Positions 1 to 4,239 of a DNA stretch of 11,338 nt are shown piece after piece (the first letter of the stretch is position 1; every line of letters starts with the position of its first letter). The stretch spans positions 1-11,338 of the forward strand of contig JAPLML010000533.1 of NCBI GenBank assembly GCA_026387055.1, read 5' to 3'. This DNA is from Planctomycetota bacterium. GTDB taxonomy: Bacteria; Planctomycetota; Phycisphaerae; FEN-1346. Position numbers and translations under genes: made by a program. The notes beneath the pieces are model-generated. The model had not been told where the DNA came from. It saw only the letters and a list, made by a program, of their open reading frames with translations, and did no database searches.

Positions 1-1
1 C

Positions 2-670
2 CCGACGCCGCGGCCGGTGCCCGACGGCTTCGACTACGACATGTGGCTCGGCCCCGCGCCGTGGTCGCCGTATTGCCCGGGCAGGATCCACTGGAACTTC
101 CGCTGGATCGTCGACTACTCCGGCGGCCAGTTGACCGACTGGGGCGCCCATCTCATGGACACCGCCCAGTGGGGCAACGACACCGAGCGGACCGGCCCGG
201 TCGAGGTCGAGGGCGCGGGCAAGCGCCACGCCGGCGGGCTCTACGACACGTTCATCGAGTACAACATCAAATATAAGTATGCGAATGGCGTGGAGATGCT
301 CGTCGACTCGGGCGGCGTGGCCCTCCGGTTCGAGGGGACCGACGGCTGGGTCGGCAACAACGGGTGGCTGGGCCCCTTGCAGGCGAGCTCGAAGGAGATC
401 CTGAGCACGGTGATCGGCCCGGAGGAGACCCGCCTCTTCACGAACCCGGCGGGCGAGCACCGCAACTTCCTCGACTGCGTGAAGAGCCGCCAGGACCCGT
501 ATTTCCCCGCCGAGATCGGCCACCGCTGCTGTACGGTCATGCACGTCGGCAACATCGCGATGTGGACCGGGCGGAAGCTCCGGTGGGACCCGGCTGCGGA
601 GCGCTTCGTCGACGACCCCGAGGCCGACCGCTACCTCGCCCGCACCATGCGCGCCCCGTGGAGGGTGTGA
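2..670 (+). CDS. Gfo/Idh/MocA family oxidoreductase, C-terminal part (5' end outside window)
   Basis: The reading frame is open to the left edge (codons from base 2), so the visible GTG at 17 is probably internal and the N-terminal Rossmann NAD(P)-binding domain lies outside the window. The visible part is the C-terminal alpha/beta substrate domain. It begins with a PVP-DG-D-D-WLGPAPW block, then SGGQLTDWGAHLMDTAQWG, which holds the conserved D-x-x-x-H pair expected in the active site. It ends with RNFLDCVKSRQDP, the EIGHRCCTVMHVGNIAM helix and GRKLRWDPAAERFVDDPEA, closing with RAPWRV. These are typical of the large Gfo/Idh/MocA family expanded in planctomycetes, which oxidise or reduce sugar hydroxyls with a bound nicotinamide cofactor. 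The DUF1080 gene downstream fits a 3-keto-glycoside route: the oxidoreductase makes the 3-keto sugar and the hydrolase cleaves it. Substrate and export signal cannot be judged from this fragment. Confidence 0.93.
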   Translation, partial: PTPRPVPDGFDYDMWLGPAPWSPYCPGRIHWNFRWIVDYSGGQLTDWGAHLMDTAQWGNDTERTGPVEVEGAGKRHAGGLYDTFIEYNIKYKYANGVEMLVDSGGVALRFEGTDGWVGNNGWLGPLQASSKEILSTVIGPEETRLFTNPAGEHRNFLDCVKSRQDPYFPAEIGHRCCTVMHVGNIAMWTGRKLRWDPAAERFVDDPEADRYLARTMRAPWRV

Positions 671-702
671 ATTGCAGATTGCAGATTTCAGATTGCAGAT
701 TG
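671..702. repeat. ATTGCAG heptamer tandem repeat
   Basis: Directly after the oxidoreductase stop codon there are four 7-nt units (ATTGCAG, ATTGCAG, ATTTCAG, ATTGCAG) plus a partial fifth. The tract is AT-rich against GC-rich surroundings. The rest of the gap (703-840) holds loose repeats of an AACGGCG-like motif, for example GGCGAACGGCAA at both 706-717 and 828-839. I see no promoter or gene there. Confidence 0.8.
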
Positions 703-840
703 AACGGCGAACGGCAACGGCGAGAAACAACGGCGAAGTATAACGGCAGCCTCTGGTTAGCCGTCCAGCTTGTCGAAGAGTCGCAGCGGCGACCTGGGCG
801 CGTTTTTCACACAAAGGCGAAATGAGCGGCGAACGGCAAT

Positions 841-870
841 TGACAAATGACAAGTGGCCAATGACAAATG
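841..870. repeat. TGACAAA/G heptamer tandem repeat
   Basis: Four 7-nt units (TGACAAA, TGACAAG, TGGCCAA, TGACAAA) plus TG lie just upstream of the DUF1080 start codon. One more TGACAAG occurs nearby around 884. The same core TGACAAG recurs in the tract at 3927-3961, so this motif is shared by two intergenic regions in the window. Confidence 0.75.
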
Positions 871-898
871 CCCGGTCTTAAATGACAAGGCGCCAACC

Positions 899-1807
899 AT
901 GAAAACCCTCGCGACACTCCTGGCCGCAACGTTCGTCCTGGCGGCAGCCGCCCGTGCCGAAGAAGCCATGCCCGCCGCCCCCGCCGACATCCTCGACGAG
1001 TGTCTCGCCCTGGGCCAGTGGCAGCCGCTGTGGGACGGCAAGACCCTCGACGGCTGGCACAAGATCGGCACGGGCTCGTGGACCATCGAGGACGGCGCCA
1101 TCGTCGGCCGCAAGGAGGCCAAGGACGGCGAGTTCGGCCACCTGGTGACCGACAAGGTCTTCAAGGATTTCACGGTGCGCGTGAAGTATAAGGCCGCGAA
1201 GGGCAACAGCGGTCTCTACTTCCGCATCGAGGAGAAGGGGGCGAGCGGCGTCTCGGGCTTCCAGGCCGAGATCGATCCCGCAAAGGACGCCGGCGGGCTG
1301 TACGAGACCAACGGCCGCGCGTGGGTCGCCCAGCCCAAGCCCGAGGACGTGAAGACCTGGTACAAGCCCGGCGAGTGGAACGAGATGGACGCGACGGCCG
1401 TGGGCCGGCATCTCGTCGTGCATGTGAACGGAAAGAAGTCGGCTGAGCTTATGAACGATCCCGGCCGCACCGAGGGCCGCCTCGCGCTCCAGCTCCACGG
1501 CGGGAACGACATGGACGTGCGGTTCAAGGATATCGAAATCCTTGAATGGAAGGACCTCGCGCCCGGCCCGGAGATGACCGGCTGGCGGAAACCCACCGGC
1601 GACTGGGCGATGGCCGGCGAGGCGGCCAAGGACCCGGCCAACGAGAAGGCGCTGGCCGCCAAGCCTGGCGCGGGCATCATCTATAATGGGCCGAAGGGCC
1701 GGACCACCGACATCCTGACCGCGGGCGAGTTCGGCGACATCGCCGCCCACCTCGAGTTCGTGGTGCCGAAGGGCTCGAACTCCGGCGTCTACTTCATGGG
1801 CCGCTAA
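899..1807 (+). CDS. DUF1080 (3-keto-disaccharide hydrolase-like) secreted protein, interrupted by nonsense codon
   Basis: The ATG at 899 is preferred to the in-frame ATG at 854, because it gives a clean signal peptide: Lys2, a hydrophobic stretch at residues 4-18 and an A-R-A cleavage site near residue 20. The upstream ATG lies in the heptamer repeat and would add 15 polar residues. Domain 1 (about residues 40-217) is a DUF1080/LamG-like beta-sandwich with the hallmark PLWDGKTLDGW start, GNSGLYFRIEE, a long VHVNGKKSAEL strand and a terminal VRFKDIEILEW. A second copy begins near residue 255 and reaches GSNSGVYFMGR, where TAA stops the frame at 302 residues. Family members act on 3-keto-glycosides outside the cytoplasm, which fits the oxidoreductase upstream (228-nt gap). 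The product as read would have one complete domain and half of a second. Whether it is functional is unknown. Confidence 0.88.
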   Translation: MKTLATLLAATFVLAAAARAEEAMPAAPADILDECLALGQWQPLWDGKTLDGWHKIGTGSWTIEDGAIVGRKEAKDGEFGHLVTDKVFKDFTVRVKYKAAKGNSGLYFRIEEKGASGVSGFQAEIDPAKDAGGLYETNGRAWVAQPKPEDVKTWYKPGEWNEMDATAVGRHLVVHVNGKKSAELMNDPGRTEGRLALQLHGGNDMDVRFKDIEILEWKDLAPGPEMTGWRKPTGDWAMAGEAAKDPANEKALAAKPGAGIIYNGPKGRTTDILTAGEFGDIAAHLEFVVPKGSNSGVYFMGR

Positions 1808-2194
1808 GAGATCCAGGTCTATGACAGCTTCGGCGTGGCGAAGGACGCGTACCCGGGGATCGAGTGCGGGGGCATCTACCCGCGTTGGGTCGATAACCAT
1901 GAACTGGAGGGACACTCGCCGCGCGTGAACGCCTCGCGCCCGCCGGGCGAGTGGCAGTCGTTCGACGTGATCTTCCGGGTGCCGCGCTTCGATGCCTCCG
2001 GCGTCAAGATCGCCAACGCGAAGTTCGTCAAGGTCGTCCACAACGGCCAGGTCATCCACGAGAACATCGAGGTCAGCGGCCCGACCCGTGCGGCGCGCTT
2101 TGGCGACGAGAAGTCGGCCGGCCCGCTCCTTCTCCAGGGCGACCACGGGCCGGTGGCCTATCGGAATGTCCGGATCCTGCCGCTGGGGAAATAG
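1808..2194 (+). pseudogene. C-terminal remainder of the DUF1080 protein, severed by TAA at 1805-1807
   Basis: The same reading frame continues without any shift after the TAA, giving EIQVYDSFGVAKDAYPG and ending at TAG 2192-2194. In DUF1080 proteins the sequence N-S-G-V-Y-x-x-G-R is normally followed by Y-E-(I/V)-Q-V-x-D. The TAA therefore replaces a tyrosine codon (TAT or TAC) by one substitution. The remainder holds the second half of domain 2: GIECGGIYPRW, NASRPPGEWQSFDVIFRVPRFD, VVHNGQVIHENIEV, then GPLLLQGDHGPVAYRNVRILPL. The latter is a very typical DUF1080 end. Codon use stays strongly G/C-ending, so the break is recent, a sequencing or assembly error, or read through. The internal ATG at 1835 has no convincing ribosome site, so I do not regard this as an independent gene. 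Confidence 0.82.
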
Positions 2195-2201
2195 GGAACG
2201 T

Positions 2202-2291
2202 CAAATGCTAAATGTTAAATGCTAAATGCTGAATGGAACGGCGTGTTCGGCCGCCGCTTCTTTTCATTTAGCATTTATCATTTAACATTTA
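2202..2291. repeat. TAAATGC heptamer repeats in inverted pair
   Basis: The left tract (2202-2236) is five 7-nt units: CAAATGC, TAAATGT, TAAATGC, TAAATGC, TGAATGG. The right tract (2264-2291) is four units on the opposite sense: TCATTTA, GCATTTA, TCATTTA, ACATTTA. Aligned as reverse complements, 2210-2235 and 2265-2290 match at 24 of 26 positions. They flank a 29-nt loop containing a GC-rich core, so a long AT-rich hairpin or cruciform is possible. It begins 8 nt after the DUF1080 stop and touches the palindromic element that follows. There is no T-run after the right arm, so it is not a classical terminator. Confidence 0.85.
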
Positions 2292-2431
2292 ATGCTACAA
2301 TGCCACTTCGCGCGGCGGGTCTCCCGACCCGCCGCGCACCTGCGTTATCTCGCCGCCCGGGGGCAATTGCCGCGCGGTGGGTCAGGAGACCCACCGCGCA
2401 CGAGGTTAAGTGGCGTTGTAGTATTAGCATT
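2291..2431. repeat. Composite palindromic element: outer inverted repeat enclosing two 12-bp hairpins
   Basis: The outer arms are 2295-2308 and 2408-2421, reverse complements at 13 of 14 positions. The match resumes at AATGCTA (2291-2297) and TAGCATT (2425-2431) after a 6-nt offset on the right. Inside lie two perfect 12-bp stem-loops. One has arms 2310-2321 and 2326-2337 with loop TCCC; the other has arms 2372-2383 and 2388-2399 with loop AGGA. The two stems differ by one transition (GCGCGGCGGGTC versus GCGCGGTGGGTC). A 10-bp palindrome, GGCAATTGCC, lies at 2362-2371. The layout resembles a REPIN or small MITE, meaning paired extragenic palindromes mobilised by a partner transposase elsewhere. 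No transposase is visible here. It ends 13 nt before the mnmE start, so the mnmE leader would be highly structured if transcribed. Confidence 0.8.
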
Positions 2432-2444
2432 GCTTTTGAATCCC

Positions 2445-3890
2445 ATGAACCTGGCAGACACCATTGTCGCCGTGAGTTCCCCGGCCGGAGCCGGCGAGCG
2501 GGCGATCGTGCGCCTCTCCGGGCCGCGCGCCGTCGCGATCGCCGACGGCGTCTTTATGGCCAGGGACAGTATCCTGTCTCCGACAGGAAGTCTGATCCAA
2601 GCTCTCACCTACACCGTCCACGCCGGCGCCCTTTCTCTGCCGGGCAGCAGCATGTCCGTGCCGGCGATCGTGTACCTGATGCGCGGGCCGAGGTCGTATA
2701 CGCGCGAGGACGTGGTGGAGTTCCACGTCGGCGCGTGGCCGGCCGTGGTGCCGCTGGTGGTGGCGGGGCTGATCGAAGCTGGCGCGCGGCCGGCCGAGCC
2801 CGGCGAGTTCACGTTCCGCGCCTTCGTGAGCGGGCGGGTGGACCTGGCGCAGGCCGAGGCCGTGGCGGCCGTCGTCAGCGCGTCGAGCGAGGCGACGCTT
2901 CGCGCGGCGGGCGACCTTCTGGCCGGGCACCTTTCGCGCGAGGTTGCAGGCCTGGTCGGGCGCCTCCGCCAGGTCCTCGCGCTGGTGGAGGCGGACCTCG
3001 ACTTCTCGGACCAGGACATCGAGCCGGCGCCGCCGCGCGAGATTGCCGAACGCATCTCCACTATTCGACGTGACTTGGCCGCGCTCGGCCGGAGGGCGCG
3101 CCGCCTCGAGACGTTCGGCGGCGAGGTGCGGCTGGTCCTCGCGGGGCGGCCGAACGTCGGCAAGTCGAGCCTCTTCAACCGGCTGCTCGAAGCCGACCGC
3201 GCGATCGTGGCGCCCGTCCCCGGCACGACGCGCGACGAACTGCGTGCGGCCCTGCACGCGGGCGGACTGGTCTTCACCCTCTCCGACGTGGCCGGCCTCA
3301 GCGGCGCCCCGAGCGAGCTGCCGGGTGGCACGCCACCCGGCATGGAACCGGCGGCGGATGAAGTCGCCGGCCAGGCCCGGGCCAAGGCCCTGGAGGCCAT
3401 TGGGCGCGCCGACCTCGTGATCCTGGCGCTGGACGCCAGCGCGCCCTACGACGCCGGGGCCGAGGAGCTGGTGGCGCTCGTGGCGTCGCCGATGGTCGCG
3501 GCAATCACCAAGTGCGACCTCGCGCCGCCGGACCGGGCCCGGGCGTGGCTGGCGGCGGGGGGCATCGGGGTCGAGGTCATTCCCACCAGCGCGGTGACCG
3601 GCGAAGGGATCGAGGCGCTGCGCGCCGCCCTCGTCCGTGCGGTTGCAGGGGGCGCCGTGGACCGCGAGGCGGTCGGGCCGGTGGTGACCGCGCGGCACCG
3701 GGCGGCGCTGGAGCAGGCGGCGGCGGCGCTCGCGCGGGCGGGTCGCGTGGCGCGTCGGGGAGGAACGGCGGGCGAGCTTGTGGCCGTCGAACTCCGCGAG
3801 GCCCTCGAGACCCTTGGTACGATTACCGGCCAGGCGGGGGACGGCGACGTGCTCGGCGAAATCTTCGCGAGGTTTTGCGTTGGGAAGTGA
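2445..3890 (+). CDS. mnmE: tRNA uridine-5-carboxymethylaminomethyl(34) synthesis GTPase MnmE
   Basis: MnmE works with MnmG in the cytoplasm to install the (carboxymethyl)aminomethyl group on U34 of certain tRNAs. The ATG at 2445 starts the typical NLADTIVAVSSPAGAGERAIVRLSG folate-binding N-domain; the frame is open further upstream only through repeat DNA. The protein has 481 residues, slightly long for the family. The GTPase motifs are G1 GRPNVGKSS (234-242), G2 GTTRD (260-264), G3 DVAGL (281-285), G4 TKCD (355-358) and G5 SAVTG (382-386). The C-terminus is the diagnostic FCVGK, with Cys478 fourth from the end. Three oddities are visible. G3 is DVAG instead of the usual DTAG. G3 is followed by a 15-residue insertion relative to E. 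coli MnmE as I recall it. The N-domain reads EFHVGAWP (about 92-99), where a GHGGP turn is common. No clear Shine-Dalgarno precedes the start. A terminator follows after about 90 nt, so it is probably monocistronic. Confidence 0.96.
   Translation: MNLADTIVAVSSPAGAGERAIVRLSGPRAVAIADGVFMARDSILSPTGSLIQALTYTVHAGALSLPGSSMSVPAIVYLMRGPRSYTREDVVEFHVGAWPAVVPLVVAGLIEAGARPAEPGEFTFRAFVSGRVDLAQAEAVAAVVSASSEATLRAAGDLLAGHLSREVAGLVGRLRQVLALVEADLDFSDQDIEPAPPREIAERISTIRRDLAALGRRARRLETFGGEVRLVLAGRPNVGKSSLFNRLLEADRAIVAPVPGTTRDELRAALHAGGLVFTLSDVAGLSGAPSELPGGTPPGMEPAADEVAGQARAKALEAIGRADLVILALDASAPYDAGAEELVALVASPMVAAITKCDLAPPDRARAWLAAGGIGVEVIPTSAVTGEGIEALRAALVRAVAGGAVDREAVGPVVTARHRAALEQAAAALARAGRVARRGGTAGELVAVELREALETLGTITGQAGDGDVLGEIFARFCVGK
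3319..3342. repeat. 24-nt near-perfect palindrome inside mnmE
   Basis: The 11-nt arms 3319-3329 and 3332-3342 (TGCCGGGTGGC and its reverse complement) flank a 2-nt centre, AC. In the mnmE frame it encodes about eight residues around LPGGTPPG, inside the extra segment after the G3 motif. The length is a multiple of three, so gain or loss would keep the frame. It may be a palindromic repeat inserted into the gene, but only one copy is in this window. Confidence 0.7.
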
Positions 3891-3926
3891 ACCCATGGCG
3901 GATTGGACGGCCCATGGCAAGGGCAA

Positions 3927-3961
3927 TGATCAGTGACAAGCGGTAAGTGACAAGGGGCAAG
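3927..3961. repeat. TGACAAG heptamer tandem repeat downstream of mnmE
   Basis: Five 7-nt units lie here: TGATCAG, TGACAAG, CGGTAAG, TGACAAG, GGGCAAG. A related TGGCAAG precedes them at 3915-3921, out of register. It shares its core heptamer with the tract at 841-870. Just before it, CCCATGG occurs twice (starting at 3892 and 3911). It sits between the mnmE stop and the terminator hairpin. Confidence 0.72.
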
Positions 3962-3976
3962 AAGGCCCCGACCCCT

Positions 3977-4015
3977 CCCGGCATCCGGCCCCGCCTCTGC
4001 CGGGTTTTCTTCTTT
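3977..4015 (+). terminator. Rho-independent terminator after mnmE
   Basis: A 7-bp GC-rich stem, CCCGGCA (3977-3983) with TGCCGGG (3998-4004), has a 14-nt loop. It is followed at once by the T-rich run TTTTCTTCTTT (4005-4015). It lies 87 nt after the mnmE stop and before the promoter candidate of the pilus locus, so it would separate the two transcription units. Confidence 0.72.
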
Positions 4016-4061
4016 GGGCACCAACACTCAACCGATAAGCTATACGAGCGAGGGTTTTTCC

Positions 4062-4091
4062 TTGACGGTTCTTGGTGGCTGCCGTTTTAAT
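4062..4091 (+). promoter_or_regulatory. Candidate sigma70-type promoter for the pilus locus
   Basis: TTGACG at 4062-4067 matches the -35 consensus at five of six positions. After an 18-nt spacer, TTTAAT at 4086-4091 matches the -10 consensus at five of six. It stands just after the terminator, in a locally AT-rich patch. It would give a leader of about 140 nt (about 4098-4239) before the pilM start. That leader is GC-rich and contains a small GGCCC-GTCA-GGGCC hairpin (4167-4180); I recognise no riboswitch in it. Nothing else gene-like is seen in 3891-4239. Confidence 0.5.
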
Positions 4092-4239
4092 AGGCGCCGG
4101 CGGCGGGGCCACAGCCTGCCAAGCCCGCTGCTTGACCTACAGGGCGTCAGGGGCGGATGCGACCGGGGCCCGTCAGGGCCGTGCCCAGTTCCGGGGGCTG
4201 AAGGGGCCGGTTCCGGCTCAGGTTAGGCGAGGAACGCTT

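Noticed and set aside
671..870. CRISPR array from the short repeats
   Set aside because: The units are 7 nt, contiguous and without spacers, and no cas genes are present.
1805..1807. TAA as a reassigned sense codon
   Set aside because: TAA serves as the normal stop of pilM (6424-6426) in the same window, so a genome-wide reassignment is not supported. Selenocysteine and pyrrolysine use TGA and TAG.
878..2146. Long antisense open frame of about 420 codons across the DUF1080 gene
   Set aside because: It mirrors the G/C-ending codons of a well-supported + strand gene; its translation is low-complexity Leu/Val/Arg/Asp without family motifs and has no ribosome site. It is a high-GC shadow.
2292..2444. 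N-terminal extension of MnmE upstream to an ATG at 2292
   Set aside because: The extra 51 codons read through the palindromic element, and the conserved MnmE start (NLADTIVAVSS) begins exactly at the ATG at 2445.
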